NCBI RefSeq assembly: GCF_947331465.1
Contig: NZ_CAMZOK010000001.1
Span: 1,488,001 to 1,552,000, forward strand
DNA: 64,000 nt
Direction of reading: 5' to 3'
Source of the DNA: Shimia sp. Alg240-R146
Lineage (GTDB): Bacteria; Pseudomonadota; Alphaproteobacteria; Rhodobacterales; Rhodobacteraceae
The stretch's first letter is position 1. Every line of letters begins with the position of its first letter. The notes under the pieces were generated by a model. That model did no database searches. It was not told the origin of the DNA and worked only from the letters and a program-made list of their open reading frames with translations. The translations under genes and the position numbers were made by a program. Below are positions 40,469 through 50,566 of this stretch, in pieces.

Positions 40469-40993
40469 TCAGGCGTTTCGGTCCATATCCCGTGCAACAA
40501 GTGCGAGGGCTATGGCGCTGATGCCGTTGGACAAAAGCTCCACCGCCAACAGAACACCGAGGATCACGGCGGCGGATTGCGGGAAGTTGGACAGCACCAT
40601 GGCGCCCAGCACCAATGAAACGATGGCCGACAGATAAAGAGCGGCGCGTGGGGTGCCTTCTGCGCCGGAAAAGCCGAACCAGGCTTTGGTGATGCCGGAC
40701 AGCAAGAACATAATGCCGGCAACGAAGGTGAGGGTCAGCATGCCTTGAAGCGGTTCTTGCAGGATATTGATACCGATGGCGAGGGCGATGAGGCCAAAGA
40801 TAACACCAAAGATTTTGCCACCGGCGCTGGGCGCGCCGAAAGAGGCAATCACCTGAATGCCACCGAGAAAGACGAAGCTCCACCCGGCGATGAGCGTAGC
40901 GGTGACCGAAGCGCCAAATGGGTTGGCGAGGGCGACGAGGCCCAAAACGACTGATAAAATGCCGATGATCAGCATGACGATCCAATTTACCAT
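40469..40993 (-). CDS. HdeD-like (DUF308) membrane protein
   Basis: A 174-residue protein with about six helices in three hairpin repeats (WIVMLIIGILSVVLGLVALA, then FGVIFGLIALAIG, then YLSAIVSLVLGAMVL). GWSFVFLGGIQVIASF and WFGFSGAEGTPR loops lie between them. This is the HdeD/DUF308 pattern, linked in E. coli to acid resistance; the role elsewhere is unknown. AAAGGGAAA precedes the ATG at 40993. It converges on the pseudo-rhomboid gene and is separated from murJ by its own promoter region. Confidence 0.85.
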   Translation of the reverse strand: MVNWIVMLIIGILSVVLGLVALANPFGASVTATLIAGWSFVFLGGIQVIASFGAPSAGGKIFGVIFGLIALAIGINILQEPLQGMLTLTFVAGIMFLLSGITKAWFGFSGAEGTPRAALYLSAIVSLVLGAMVLSNFPQSAAVILGVLLAVELLSNGISAIALALVARDMDRNA

Positions 40994-41082
40994 TTCAATT
41001 TCCCTTTTGCGGTTATGTGGGGATGTAACGTCGTACAAAGGGTGTATGGCAATGGTTTTCTTTGTTCGGTGCCTTCCGCGGG

Positions 41083-42627
41083 TTAGCCGCCGCGTCGGGC
41101 CGCACCGCGCAGATCGGACATAGAAAATGCTCCGGTGACACGGGCAACGGCAAAATAGATCAGCCCGCCAGCCACAATTAGCATGGCCAAGGCCAGATAG
41201 CGCCATCCCGGACTGCCAAGCCAAGGTATCAGGACAATCCACAGCATCCAAAGCACGGCGCCCATTAGCGCGCTAGAGAAAACGATCCGCCAAAGACGCT
41301 TGCGCAGGCGGATGTCAAATTTTGCGGTGTCGCCAAATTTCCGGGCGCCAAAACCAAGTTGCGCGATCATCACCCATGCCGACACCGTGGCGGCGATGGC
41401 CGGTGCCAGCCATTCGATGAAGGGGGCAAGGCCAAAGGCCAGTGCGGCGTTTACCACCATCGCCCAGACCGCGTATCGGAAGGGGGATTTGGTGTCAGAC
41501 CGGGCGAAATAGAGCGGCTGCAGTAGTTTTTGCAGCACGAACGCGGGCAGACCAACGGCGTAGATCGACAGGGCCACCGCAATTGCCGCGCTGTCATCCG
41601 GGCCGGTTTGTCCGCGCTCAAACAACACAGACACGATCGGCAACGGCACCACGAGGAAGGCGACCGCGCAAGGAATTGTCAGGAACATGGCGAATTCGGT
41701 TGCGCGGGAGAAGGCGTTTTTGGCGCCCGCGTCGTCGCCCGCCTTGAGACGGCGAGCGAGATCAGGCAGCAAAACGATGCCCACCGCGATGCCAATCACA
41801 CCTAGCGGGAGTTGATAAAGCCGGTCGGCGGCGTAGAGCCAGCTGACCGCGCCTTCGTTGGCGGAGGCCACGATCTGGCCGACCACTAGGTTGATTTGCA
41901 TGACGCCCGAGGCCAGCGCGGCGGGGACCGCGACCCTGACCATTTTTCCCATCTCAGGCGACGGACGCGGCAAGCGCAGAGAAATGCGTGCTCCGGCACG
42001 ATAGGCGGCGGTCCAGACCAAAGCGAGCTGGGCGACACCGGCGGCAGGAATGGTCCAGAGCAGCCAGTAGATGACGTTATCGCCCATCCAGCTGCCAAGA
42101 ATCAGTGCCGGTATCACCATGATATTGAGCAGCACCGGCGCGGCAGCAGCAGCGGCGAAATGGCCGCGTGCGTTCAGCACGCCGGAGAACAGAGCGGCGA
42201 GGGACATAAAGACGATGTAGGGAAATACTATGCGGCCATAGCCAACCGTCAGGTCAAACCGCGCGTCATTGGAAAACCCTTCGGCTGTGGCCCAGACCAG
42301 CGCGGGCATGAAGATCATGGCGAGCGCCGTCAATGTGAACACGACCAGCGCAAGCCACGAAAAAGCATCGCTGGCAAAGCCGTCGGGATCTTCGTCGCCC
42401 TCGTATTTTTTGGAATACATCGGCACGAAGGCGGCGTTGAAGGCGCCTTCGGCGAAGAAACGACGGAACATGTTGGGCAGGCGGAAGGCCGCGACAAAGG
42501 CGTCCATCACGGGGCCGGGGCCGAGATAGCCAAGCAGAAGGATTTCGCGCACAAAGCCGAGGATGCGGCTGGCGAGTGTCCAGAATCCAACGGTCAGAAA
42601 CCCGCGTATCAGGCGGATCGGCTTCAA
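41083..42627 (-). CDS. murJ: lipid II flippase MurJ
   Basis: A 514-residue membrane protein with about 14 helices of the MVF family. It flips lipid II across the inner membrane for peptidoglycan synthesis. Markers are the N-terminal GFWTLASRILGFVREILLLG and LPNMFRRFFAEGAFNAAFVP, which include the essential arginine-rich first helices, and VLFERGQTG in the centre. The start is TTG at 42627, overlapping the glnD stop (TTGA). It ends a minus-strand operon with a LpoA-like lipoprotein and glnD, which links cell wall synthesis genes with nitrogen control. Confidence 0.95.
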   Translation of the reverse strand: MKPIRLIRGFLTVGFWTLASRILGFVREILLLGYLGPGPVMDAFVAAFRLPNMFRRFFAEGAFNAAFVPMYSKKYEGDEDPDGFASDAFSWLALVVFTLTALAMIFMPALVWATAEGFSNDARFDLTVGYGRIVFPYIVFMSLAALFSGVLNARGHFAAAAAAPVLLNIMVIPALILGSWMGDNVIYWLLWTIPAAGVAQLALVWTAAYRAGARISLRLPRPSPEMGKMVRVAVPAALASGVMQINLVVGQIVASANEGAVSWLYAADRLYQLPLGVIGIAVGIVLLPDLARRLKAGDDAGAKNAFSRATEFAMFLTIPCAVAFLVVPLPIVSVLFERGQTGPDDSAAIAVALSIYAVGLPAFVLQKLLQPLYFARSDTKSPFRYAVWAMVVNAALAFGLAPFIEWLAPAIAATVSAWVMIAQLGFGARKFGDTAKFDIRLRKRLWRIVFSSALMGAVLWMLWIVLIPWLGSPGWRYLALAMLIVAGGLIYFAVARVTGAFSMSDLRGAARRGG

Positions 42628-45431
42628 GCTGTGGCCCTTTCGACGCCCTGCTCAATCGCTTCACGCAACTTCTTCTCCAAGGCTTTCTGTTTGTTTGCCG
42701 AGTGGAACTTGAGGCCAAACATGTCTTTTACGTAGAAAGTATCGACCACCTGTTCGCCGTAGGTCGCGATCACGGCGGAGGCGATATAGACGTTGGTGTT
42801 GGCCAGCGTTCGGGTCAGATCAAAAAGCAGACCTGGCCGGTCGCGGGTGTCGACCTCGATGATGGTGTAGATCTCTGAGCCTTCGTTGTCGAAGGTGACG
42901 GTGGTGGGCACCTTGAAAGCGCGCTCGCGCTTTTTGATCACGTCACGCGTGCGCATGGCGTCGCGGGTGACAACCTCCCCTTTGAAGGTCTTTTCAATCA
43001 TCTGGCGCAAACGCGGGAGGCGGCCGGATTCGTAAGGTTTGCCTTCGGCGTCCTGTATCCAGAAGGCGGCAGTCGCGTGGCCGTCTTTGGAGGTGAAGGT
43101 GCGGGCATCTACGATGTTGGCGCCCACAAGCGCCAGCGCGCCGCACATACGGGAAAAGATGCCGGGATGGTCGGCCATCGCAAAACACGCCCGCGTGGCG
43201 TCGCGGTCGTCGTCAGGGTGCAAATCGATGCGGATTTCATCGTTGGGGATGTCGCGCAGCAGTTCGGCAAAGACTTTGTGTGCGGTGATGTGCAGACCTT
43301 GCCAGTAAGGATCATAATGCCGGCCGGTCTCTTTCTTGAGATCCTTGGCAGGCCAATCCGACAACTCGGCGCGCAACAACTTTTTGGCGTTGGTGCCACG
43401 GTTTTCGCGAGTGATGGCTTCCATGCCGTCCTCGAGCACCAGTTTGGTTTGGCCGTGCAGCGCGCGCAGTAGAACAGCTTTCCAATTGTTCCACGTGTTG
43501 GGGCCAACGCCGCGAATGTCACACACTGTCAGAACCGTCAAAAGGTTGAGGCGTTCCACGGTTTTCACCGCTTTGGCAAAGTCGCGCACAGTGCGCGGGT
43601 CGGCGATGTCGCGTTTCTGCGCCATGTCCGACATCAAAAGGTGATGGCGCACCAGCCATTCAACCGTCTCGACCTCGGATTTGTTCAGGCCCAGACGCGG
43701 CGCCACTTTGCGCGAGATCTGCGCTCCGAGAATGGAGTGGTCGATGTCGCGCCCCTTGCCGATGTCGTGCAGAAGCATCGCGACCATCAGGACCTTGCGG
43801 TTGATGCCGGTTTTCAGGATTTCCGAGCTGAGCGGCAGTTCATCTTGCAGCTCTTCTTTCTCGATATGGGTGAAATTCGCGATCACCTGAATTGTGTGCT
43901 CATCCACCGTGTAGGAGTGGTACATGTTGAACTGCATCATCGCGACGATGGGTTCGAATTCAGGAATAAACGCGGAGAGTACGCCCAATTCGTTCATCCG
44001 GCGCAGGGCGCGTTCGGGGTTGCCGTGCTTTAGCAGCAGATCAAGAAAGATGCGCCGCGCTTCTTTGTTGGCGCGCAGATCATCGTCGATCAAATGCAGG
44101 TTGGCCGTCACCAGACGCATGGCGTTTGGATGGATCAGCATGCCGGTACGCAGGCCTTCTTCAAAAAGGCGCAACAGGTTGAGCGGATCGGCAAGGAACG
44201 TGTCGGCGTCCGCAACGTCCAGACGGTTGTGGATCACCTGATAGCCGGCTTTGGCGCGTGGGCGCCGGCGGAAAATGCGTTCCATCAGCGGTGCTGCCTT
44301 GGCGTGGTCTGCCTCCAGCTTGGTCAGGATAATACGTGTCAGATCGCCCACGGAGGTCGCGTGGCGGAAAAAGTCCTGCATGAAGTGTTCGACCGCACGG
44401 CGTCCACCGGTGTCTTTGTATCCAAGCGCATCGGCGACCTCGACCTGTACATCAAACGTGAGCTGCTCTGAGGGGCGGCCAGCAATCAAGTGCAGGTGAC
44501 CGCGCACGGCCCAAAGGAAGCTTTCAGCCGCGATGAAGTGTTCCAGTTCGTCATCGCTCAGCACATCCAGTGCGACAAGTTCCTGCACCTCGGAGACGTG
44601 GTAGACGTATTTCGCAATCCAGAAAAGGGATTGCAGATCGCGCAGCCCGCCTTTGCCTTCTTTGACGTTGGGCTCCACCACATAGCGTTGCCCCTGTTTC
44701 AGGTGCCGATTGTCACGTTCTTCAAGCTTGGCATCGATGAATTCACGCTCGCTCCCTTTGAAAAGTTCATTTTCCAGCCGTTCTGCCAGCTCTTGGGCCA
44801 GCCGAGCGTCCCCCAACAGATAGCGATGTTCCAGCAGTGCTGTTCGGATGGTGAAATCCTCGCGTCCCAGACGCAGGCAATCGCGGACAGTTCGCGACGC
44901 GTGCCCGACCTTCAGGCGCAGATCCCATAGGATATAGAGCATGGTTTCGATCACGCTCTCGGCCCAAGGGGTGATCTTGTAAGGCGTCAGAAATAGCAGA
45001 TCGACATCAGACTGCGGTGCCATTTCGCCACGACCATAGCCCCCCACAGCCAGCAGCGACAACCGCTCGCCCTCTGTCGGGGTGTGCGCCGGATGCAGAC
45101 GTTCGGTGGCGACGAAAAAGGCGCAGCCGATCAGACAGTCGGTCAGCCAGGTATAAGACCGGGTCATCTCGCGTGCGGCCAAAGGCTTGGCGCGGAAGGC
45201 GTCGGCGATGGTGGTCATCGCCGCCTTACGCCGCGCCATGAGCACTTTGACCACATCGCCACGCTGACCATTCACGCCATCCTGCGCAAAGATTGCCTCA
45301 AGTTCGGCAATCACCGCGGCACGGTCAAAGATCTCGTCAGCGGCGCAGATCAACCCGGCTGCTGGCACGGGTGGGACAATGGAGCCGGTCTTAGAGGCCG
45401 GCGCCTCCGAAACGTTGTGGAGCTGGGTCAA
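42624..45431 (-). CDS. glnD: [protein-PII] uridylyltransferase / uridylyl-removing enzyme
   Basis: A 935-residue (or 914 if shorter) nitrogen-sensor enzyme that uridylylates PII proteins when glutamine is low. Domains in order are a nucleotidyltransferase (LLAVGGYGRGEMAPQSDVDL, with the G-x-G and DxD metal site), a GlnD PII-UTase linker, an HD domain (MLLHDIGKGRDIDHS) for UMP removal, and two C-terminal ACT domains starting HPGIFSRMCGALALVGAN and RPGLLFDLTRTLANTN. All motifs are intact. The annotated TTG start at 45431 overlaps the lipoprotein gene by 41 bases; the in-frame GTG at 45368 is an alternative that removes the overlap. murJ follows with a 4-base overlap. Confidence 0.95.
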   Translation of the reverse strand: MTQLHNVSEAPASKTGSIVPPVPAAGLICAADEIFDRAAVIAELEAIFAQDGVNGQRGDVVKVLMARRKAAMTTIADAFRAKPLAAREMTRSYTWLTDCLIGCAFFVATERLHPAHTPTEGERLSLLAVGGYGRGEMAPQSDVDLLFLTPYKITPWAESVIETMLYILWDLRLKVGHASRTVRDCLRLGREDFTIRTALLEHRYLLGDARLAQELAERLENELFKGSEREFIDAKLEERDNRHLKQGQRYVVEPNVKEGKGGLRDLQSLFWIAKYVYHVSEVQELVALDVLSDDELEHFIAAESFLWAVRGHLHLIAGRPSEQLTFDVQVEVADALGYKDTGGRRAVEHFMQDFFRHATSVGDLTRIILTKLEADHAKAAPLMERIFRRRPRAKAGYQVIHNRLDVADADTFLADPLNLLRLFEEGLRTGMLIHPNAMRLVTANLHLIDDDLRANKEARRIFLDLLLKHGNPERALRRMNELGVLSAFIPEFEPIVAMMQFNMYHSYTVDEHTIQVIANFTHIEKEELQDELPLSSEILKTGINRKVLMVAMLLHDIGKGRDIDHSILGAQISRKVAPRLGLNKSEVETVEWLVRHHLLMSDMAQKRDIADPRTVRDFAKAVKTVERLNLLTVLTVCDIRGVGPNTWNNWKAVLLRALHGQTKLVLEDGMEAITRENRGTNAKKLLRAELSDWPAKDLKKETGRHYDPYWQGLHITAHKVFAELLRDIPNDEIRIDLHPDDDRDATRACFAMADHPGIFSRMCGALALVGANIVDARTFTSKDGHATAAFWIQDAEGKPYESGRLPRLRQMIEKTFKGEVVTRDAMRTRDVIKKRERAFKVPTTVTFDNEGSEIYTIIEVDTRDRPGLLFDLTRTLANTNVYIASAVIATYGEQVVDTFYVKDMFGLKFHSANKQKALEKKLREAIEQGVERATA

Positions 45432-46557
45432 TGATTACCACCTTCTTGTCGCGGATCGTGGCCACAGCCAGCCCGCGTTCATTCGTACCATCGGCGCGCA
45501 GGCGGAAGATGCCGTTCACGCCTTGAAAACCAGCGCCCTGTGTCAAGGCGCCCGTGGTCAATGCATTGCTTTTGCCAGCCTTGACCAGTGCGCCAATCGC
45601 CGCAATGCCATCATAAGCCAGCCCGCCAATCGGGTGCGGCAGGCCGCCATAGGCCTGCGCATAGCGGGTTTGGAATTGCTGCGTCAGGTTCGGGTCAGGC
45701 AGCGCAAACCAGCCGTTCTGCACACCCGGCAGTTCCAGCGTCTGGCTGGGGATGTCCCAGCGGGTCAAGCCCATGAACTGGGTTGTTGCGGGGCTGAGGC
45801 CGGCCTCTGGCAGAAGCTGTGACATCAAAGGCAAGGCGCCCGACGTGTTGGAGGTCAGGAAAATCGCATCCGCGTTGTTGGCGTCTGCAGTCAGTTTGAT
45901 TTGCGACACCGCAGCAATCACGCCTTCTTGGGAAAATTGGTAGCTGACTGACCCTGCGGCCTGCGCCTGTTGACTGGCGATGGCGGCGTCGATGGCGATC
46001 TTTCCAAGACGGCCGGATTCGTTTTGGGCGTGCACCACAAGTATGTTGGGTTTGCCGCCGCGCACCGAATAATTGACGAGACGGTCAGCCGTGTTCTGAA
46101 ACGTTGGGCCGAGAACAAACAGATTGCCGCCGGCGATTGAGGTGTTGTTGGAGAACGACAAAACGTTGATGTTGCGGGTGGCAACGGCCTTGGCGGCGGC
46201 GTTTGCTGCTTCACCAAATACCGGTCCGATGATGATCTTGGCACCCTCGTTCACGGCCTGCACCGCCGAGGCGTGCGCCGTGGTCGGATCACCGGCTGTG
46301 GGGTAAACGCGCAGGTCGATCTGAACGCCCTCAAGGTCCGCGATTGCCAATTTGGCCGCGTTTTCAAGGCTTTGCGCCAACACGGCATCGCCGGAGTTGC
46401 TTGACCCTTGAGGGACCAAAAGTGCAACCGGCACCGGATTTGAGGTTGATATGGTTGGACCGCCGCCATCCGGCAGACAGGCGGCAAGCGTGAGTGCGGA
46501 CAATCCGAGAACCGCCCCTTTTAGAAAACGTTGGGCGGGTTTAAAAAAAGACAACAT
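45391..46557 (-). CDS. penicillin-binding protein activator (LpoA-like) lipoprotein
   Basis: A 388-residue lipoprotein. The signal MLSFFKPAQRFLKGAVLGLS ends in the lipobox LAAC (Cys27). The mature part is a periplasmic binding-protein type I fold: PVALLVPQGSSNSGDAVLAQ, VIIGPVFGEAAN, and ILVVHAQNESGRLGKIAID. This matches the LppC/LpoA-like family that activates penicillin-binding proteins, and also resembles branched-chain amino acid receptors. The lipobox and operon position beside murJ favour a wall-synthesis role. GGAG precedes the ATG. It is divergent from rsmI, an arrangement known for LpoA (yraM) with yraL (rsmI) and yraN in many proteobacteria. Confidence 0.88.
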   Translation of the reverse strand: MLSFFKPAQRFLKGAVLGLSALTLAACLPDGGGPTISTSNPVPVALLVPQGSSNSGDAVLAQSLENAAKLAIADLEGVQIDLRVYPTAGDPTTAHASAVQAVNEGAKIIIGPVFGEAANAAAKAVATRNINVLSFSNNTSIAGGNLFVLGPTFQNTADRLVNYSVRGGKPNILVVHAQNESGRLGKIAIDAAIASQQAQAAGSVSYQFSQEGVIAAVSQIKLTADANNADAIFLTSNTSGALPLMSQLLPEAGLSPATTQFMGLTRWDIPSQTLELPGVQNGWFALPDPNLTQQFQTRYAQAYGGLPHPIGGLAYDGIAAIGALVKAGKSNALTTGALTQGAGFQGVNGIFRLRADGTNERGLAVATIRDKKVVIIDPAPQRFGGAGL

Positions 46558-46651
46558 CGGAATAACTCCATTCCCTGCTTGGGTGCGTTTGCTTGCGCGG
46601 TCGGCTATAGGTTTTGCGAGCGGATAATAAACGGATGAAAAGGCGGGTCCA

Positions 46652-47518
46652 GTGGGGAATCACAAGACAGAGAAATTGCAGCCCGGTTTGTACTTTGTCG
46701 CCACACCCATTGGGTCGGCGCGAGATATCACCTTGCGGGCGCTGGATATTCTGGCGTCTGCAGATGTGATTGCCGCCGAAGACACCCGCTCGATGAAGCG
46801 TTTGCTGGAGATCCATGGCGTTTCGTTGGGAGATCGGCCGGTGTTAAGCTATCACGACCATTCGGGTGAAAAAACGCGGGCGAAACTGGTGGCGCATATC
46901 GCCGCCGGGCGGTCGGTGGCCTATGCGTCAGAGGCGGGCACGCCGCTGATTGCTGACCCGGGTTATCACTTGTCACGTGCGGTTGCGGAGGCCGGACATT
47001 TGGTGACATCCGCGCCCGGACCCTCGGCGATCATCACGGCTTTAACTCTGGCTGGCCTGCCAACGGATGCGTTTTTCTTTGCAGGCTTTTTGCCCAATGC
47101 CCGGACTGCGCGACGCAAGGCGATGCAGGCTGTGGCGGCGGTTCCGGGGACGTTGGTTTTTTACGAATCCCCCAAACGGGTTGGTGCCATGTTGGCGGAT
47201 GCGGTGGAGGTTTTTGGCCCGGAGCGGCGCGGCGCGGTCGCGCGCGAGTTGACCAAGAAATTTGAAGAGGTGCGAAGAGGTTCATTGACGGACTTGGTGT
47301 CCAGCATTCAAGAGGCGCCGCCCAAGGGGGAAATTGTCGTCTTGATTGAGCGTGCACCTACCAAAGAGGCCAGCCCGGAAGAAATAGAGGCGGCATTAAG
47401 CGAGGCATTAAAGACCCTGTCGGTACGGGATGCGTCAGCCGAAGTGGCTGAGACATTTGGTGGGCATAAACGAAATATTTACCAGATTGCTTTGCAATTA
47501 AAGAAGGATCAGGAGTGA
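46652..47518 (+). CDS. rsmI: 16S rRNA (cytidine-1402-2'-O)-methyltransferase
   Basis: A 288-residue SAM-dependent methyltransferase of the tetrapyrrole methylase fold that methylates C1402 in the ribosomal decoding centre. The signature is YFVATPIGSARDITLRALDI followed by AAEDTRSMKRLL and ASEAGTPLIADPG. A C-terminal VLIERAPTKEASPEEI region is normal. The start is GTG at 46652; the nearest ATG is out of frame. It is followed 45 bases later by yraN, the usual partner, and is divergent from the LpoA-like gene. Confidence 0.94.
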   Translation: MGNHKTEKLQPGLYFVATPIGSARDITLRALDILASADVIAAEDTRSMKRLLEIHGVSLGDRPVLSYHDHSGEKTRAKLVAHIAAGRSVAYASEAGTPLIADPGYHLSRAVAEAGHLVTSAPGPSAIITALTLAGLPTDAFFFAGFLPNARTARRKAMQAVAAVPGTLVFYESPKRVGAMLADAVEVFGPERRGAVARELTKKFEEVRRGSLTDLVSSIQEAPPKGEIVVLIERAPTKEASPEEIEAALSEALKTLSVRDASAEVAETFGGHKRNIYQIALQLKKDQE

Positions 47519-47563
47519 TGTGATACCCTTCTGAGACAGGTTTTGTTTTGGCGAGGGTTTGCC

Positions 47564-47977
47564 GTGTTTGATTTGATTGCAGAAGATGTTGGCGCAGCCG
47601 GGCCTTTGCCATCTCGTCAGCGCCGTGGGCATCGCAATTTTTTATCTGGAATGGCGGCCGAGGCGGCAGTGGCGCGGACGTATGAAGCGGCTGGAATGGT
47701 GGTTGTTCAACGCCGTTGGCGCGGACGCAGTGGCGAAGTTGATTTGATTGTGCGCAACGGTGCGGAAATCATCTTTGTCGAAGTCAAGAAAAGTCGGGAT
47801 TTTGCACGTGCGTCTGAACAGCTTCGGCCAAAACAGATGGCCCGGTTGATGCGGGCTGGCGAAGAGTTTGTTGGTCAAGAACCGGCAGGGTCTCTGACGC
47901 CGATGCGGTTTGACGTGGCGCTGATGGATGAACGGGGCGGTATTCAAATTCTTGAGAGCGCCCTACAAGCTGCCTGA
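47564..47977 (+). CDS. yraN: YraN (UPF0102) family putative endonuclease-fold protein
   Basis: A 137-residue protein of the restriction-endonuclease-like fold. The core [20 protein letters not shown] then FVEVKKS gives the E-x(n)-D-x(n)-E-x-K pattern typical of UPF0102. I chose GTG 47564 behind a GCGAGGG; an in-frame TTG at 47543 is possible. YraN is widespread but poorly understood. It follows rsmI and precedes gshB. The catalytic residues are present, so a nuclease activity cannot be excluded. Confidence 0.88.
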   Translation: MFDLIAEDVGAAGPLPSRQRRGHRNFLSGMAAEAAVARTYEAAGMVVVQRRWRGRSGEVDLIVRNGAEIIFVEVKKSRDFARASEQLRPKQMARLMRAGEEFVGQEPAGSLTPMRFDVALMDERGGIQILESALQAA

Positions 47978-48038
47978 GCAGGCATTGCACCTATCGACAG
48001 CTTGGGCCATGAAGAGGCATCAACGGAGGGTGCCGCCC

Positions 48039-48974
48039 ATGAAAATCGCATTCCAGATGGACCCGATCCAATCTGTGGACATCAACGCCGATAGCTCGTT
48101 TCGTATCGCCGAAGAGGCGCAGGCGCGTGGCCATGAGCTTTTTTATTATTCGCCAGACAAGCTTGCCTATGAAGAAGGTCAGATCACCGCGCGCGGGCAC
48201 TGGATGACAGTACAACGGGTTGAGGGCGATCATGTCGCGCTGGGTCCGGAAACGGTTATCGCGCTGAGTGATGTTGATGTGGTCTGGCTGCGGCAAGACC
48301 CGCCGTTTGATATGCACTATATCACGTCGACGCATCTTTTGGACCGACTGATGCCGGACACTTTGGTTGTGAATGACCCATTCTGGGTGCGTAATTATCC
48401 GGAGAAGCTCTTGGTGTTGGATTTTCCGGACCTGACGCCACCCACGACGATTGCGCGTGATCTGGACACCATCAAGGCGTTCAAGGAGAAGCACGGGGAT
48501 GTTATCCTGAAGCCACTTTACGGCAATGGCGGCGCAGGGGTTTTCCGGCTGGATGCCGGCGATCGCAACCTGACCTCGTTGCATGAACTTTTCACCGGAT
48601 TCAGCCGTGAGCCTCTGATTGTGCAGAAATTCCTGCCGGATGTAAGCAACGGCGACAAGCGCGTGATTCTGGTGGATGGCGAGCCGGTGGGTGCGATCAA
48701 TCGCGTGCCTGCAAAAGGTGAGACGCGATCGAACATGCACGTTGGCGGGCGTCCGGAAAAGATCGGACTGTCCGAACGGGATTTGGAGATTTGTGCCGCG
48801 ATTGGCCCGCTTTTGCGTGAGAAGGGCCAAGTATTCGTCGGGATCGACGTGATTGGTGACTACCTCACGGAAATCAATGTGACCTCGCCCACCGGCATTC
48901 AGGAGCTGGAGCGGTTTGACGGGATCAACGTTGCGGCTAAAATCTGGAATGCTATCGAAGCCAAACGAGCCTAA
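48039..48974 (+). CDS. gshB: glutathione synthetase
   Basis: A 311-residue ATP-grasp enzyme that joins gamma-glutamylcysteine and glycine. The N-terminus [20 protein letters not shown] and the segment [13 protein letters not shown] are GshB-specific. The ATP-grasp core has [19 protein letters not shown] with the glycine-rich loop and [16 protein letters not shown] with the metal-binding residues. I chose ATG 48039; an earlier in-frame ATG would overlap yraN. It overlaps the convergent YifB gene by 4 bases at the stop. The glutathione transferase at 50.6 kb is a functional neighbour. Confidence 0.96.
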   Translation: MKIAFQMDPIQSVDINADSSFRIAEEAQARGHELFYYSPDKLAYEEGQITARGHWMTVQRVEGDHVALGPETVIALSDVDVVWLRQDPPFDMHYITSTHLLDRLMPDTLVVNDPFWVRNYPEKLLVLDFPDLTPPTTIARDLDTIKAFKEKHGDVILKPLYGNGGAGVFRLDAGDRNLTSLHELFTGFSREPLIVQKFLPDVSNGDKRVILVDGEPVGAINRVPAKGETRSNMHVGGRPEKIGLSERDLEICAAIGPLLREKGQVFVGIDVIGDYLTEINVTSPTGIQELERFDGINVAAKIWNAIEAKRA

Positions 48975-50482
48975 GCGGTTTTTGTGGTCAGTCGAAAGCT
49001 GACGGCCTCGGCCACGTGTGGGCGACGCACTGTGTCTGATCCTGCGAGATCGGCAATTGTGCGCGCCACGCGCATCACACGGTGATAGCCGCGAGCCGTG
49101 AGGCCGTAGGTCTCGGCCACTTTGAGAAGCAAGGCGCGCCCTTGTTCATCGGGTGTGGCGATATCCTCAAGCATTTTCCCATGGGCGTCGGCGTTGGCGC
49201 GAATGCCTTCTGTTTCGGCAAACCGCGCCAGTTGCAGGTCGCGTGCGGCAAGCACGCGGGCGGCGATGGTTGCAGAGGTGTCGCCATCGGCAGGTAAGTC
49301 AAGGTCGGTGAAGCTGACCGGAGGCACTTCGATGCGCAGATCCAGCCGGTCCACCAACGGGCCGGAAAGACGACCAAGGTAATCCTCGCCGCAATCGGGC
49401 ACACGGGCGCAAGCTTGTGCGGGGTCAAACATATGGCCGCAGCGGCAAGGGTTTGCGGCGGCGACCAGCATAAAGCGGCAGGGGTAGGTCACATGCGCAT
49501 TGGCGCGCGCGATCATGACTTTGCCGGTTTCAATTGGTTGGCGCAGGGTTTCCAGCACAGGTCTGGCGAATTCGGGCAACTCGTCCATGAACAAAACGCC
49601 GTTGTGCGCGAGCGAAATTTCACCGGGCGTTGCGCGGCGGCCACCGCCAACAATTGCGGCCATTGAGGCCGTGTGGTGGGGTTCGCGAAATGGGCGCGCC
49701 CGCGAAATGCCGCCCTGATCCAAGATACCCGCGACCGAGTGGATCATTGAGGTTTCCAGTGCCTCTGCGGGGCTAAGCGGTGGCAAGATTGTTGGCAGGC
49801 GGGCGGCAAGCATGGATTTTCCGGATCCCGGCGCACCTACCATAAACAGGTGGTGACGACCGGCAGCCGCGATTTCCAATGCGCGTTTGGCGCGCTCCTG
49901 ACCTTTGACGTCGCGCATGTCCAGAACGCTGGCGGGGTGGTGCACTTCGCCGGGGGTGGAGGGCGGCAGGGGCGACTGTCCGGAGAAATGACGGACCACA
50001 TCGGCAAGCGTTTTGGCGCCAATCACCTGAGTGGCGGAAACCCAGGCGGCTTCGGGGCTGGAGGCGCTCGGGCACAGCAGCGTGCGGTCGTCTTCCGCGG
50101 CGGCCATTGCCGCTGGCAACGCGCCAGTCACGGCGACAAGTGTACCGTCCAGCGACAATTCCCCAAGGCTGACGGAGCCTTCGGAGGCGTCTTCAGGGAT
50201 TATGCCGAGGGCGGACAAAAGTGCGACGGCGATGGGGAGGTCAAAATGGCTGCCTTCTTTGGGCAGATCGGCGGGCGAAAGATTGATGGTGATGCGTTTT
50301 GAGGGCAGCGCAATGGCCATCGAGGCCAGTGCCGAGCGTACGCGATCGCGGGCCTCGGAAACAGCTTTGTCGGGCAGGCCGACGATGGAGAAAGCCGGCA
50401 GCCCCGGGGTTACGGCGCATTGCACCTCAACCTGATGCGCCTCTACGCCTTCGAACGCCACGGTATAAGCCCGTGAAACCAT
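48971..50482 (-). CDS. YifB/ComM family Mg-chelatase-like AAA ATPase
   Basis: A 503-residue protein of the MCM-type AAA+ family. The N-terminal ChlI-like region has [20 protein letters not shown], the Walker A is [17 protein letters not shown], the Walker [15 protein letters not shown], and a C-terminal domain ends before VAEAVSFRL. Members (ComM) promote branch migration during natural transformation, with other roles possible. I chose ATG 50482 ([13 protein letters not shown]), which fits homologues; an upstream ATG at 50515 exists. It converges on gshB. Competence genes are not visible in the window. Confidence 0.92.
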   Translation of the reverse strand: MVSRAYTVAFEGVEAHQVEVQCAVTPGLPAFSIVGLPDKAVSEARDRVRSALASMAIALPSKRITINLSPADLPKEGSHFDLPIAVALLSALGIIPEDASEGSVSLGELSLDGTLVAVTGALPAAMAAAEDDRTLLCPSASSPEAAWVSATQVIGAKTLADVVRHFSGQSPLPPSTPGEVHHPASVLDMRDVKGQERAKRALEIAAAGRHHLFMVGAPGSGKSMLAARLPTILPPLSPAEALETSMIHSVAGILDQGGISRARPFREPHHTASMAAIVGGGRRATPGEISLAHNGVLFMDELPEFARPVLETLRQPIETGKVMIARANAHVTYPCRFMLVAAANPCRCGHMFDPAQACARVPDCGEDYLGRLSGPLVDRLDLRIEVPPVSFTDLDLPADGDTSATIAARVLAARDLQLARFAETEGIRANADAHGKMLEDIATPDEQGRALLLKVAETYGLTARGYHRVMRVARTIADLAGSDTVRRPHVAEAVSFRLTTKTA

Positions 50483-50566
50483 GACAAAACCCGCCCACCA
50501 ATTAACGATTAACACTCGTTAATAAGGTTAGGCGGATCATGGTTAGCGAAGGGTTAATGCAAGGCG

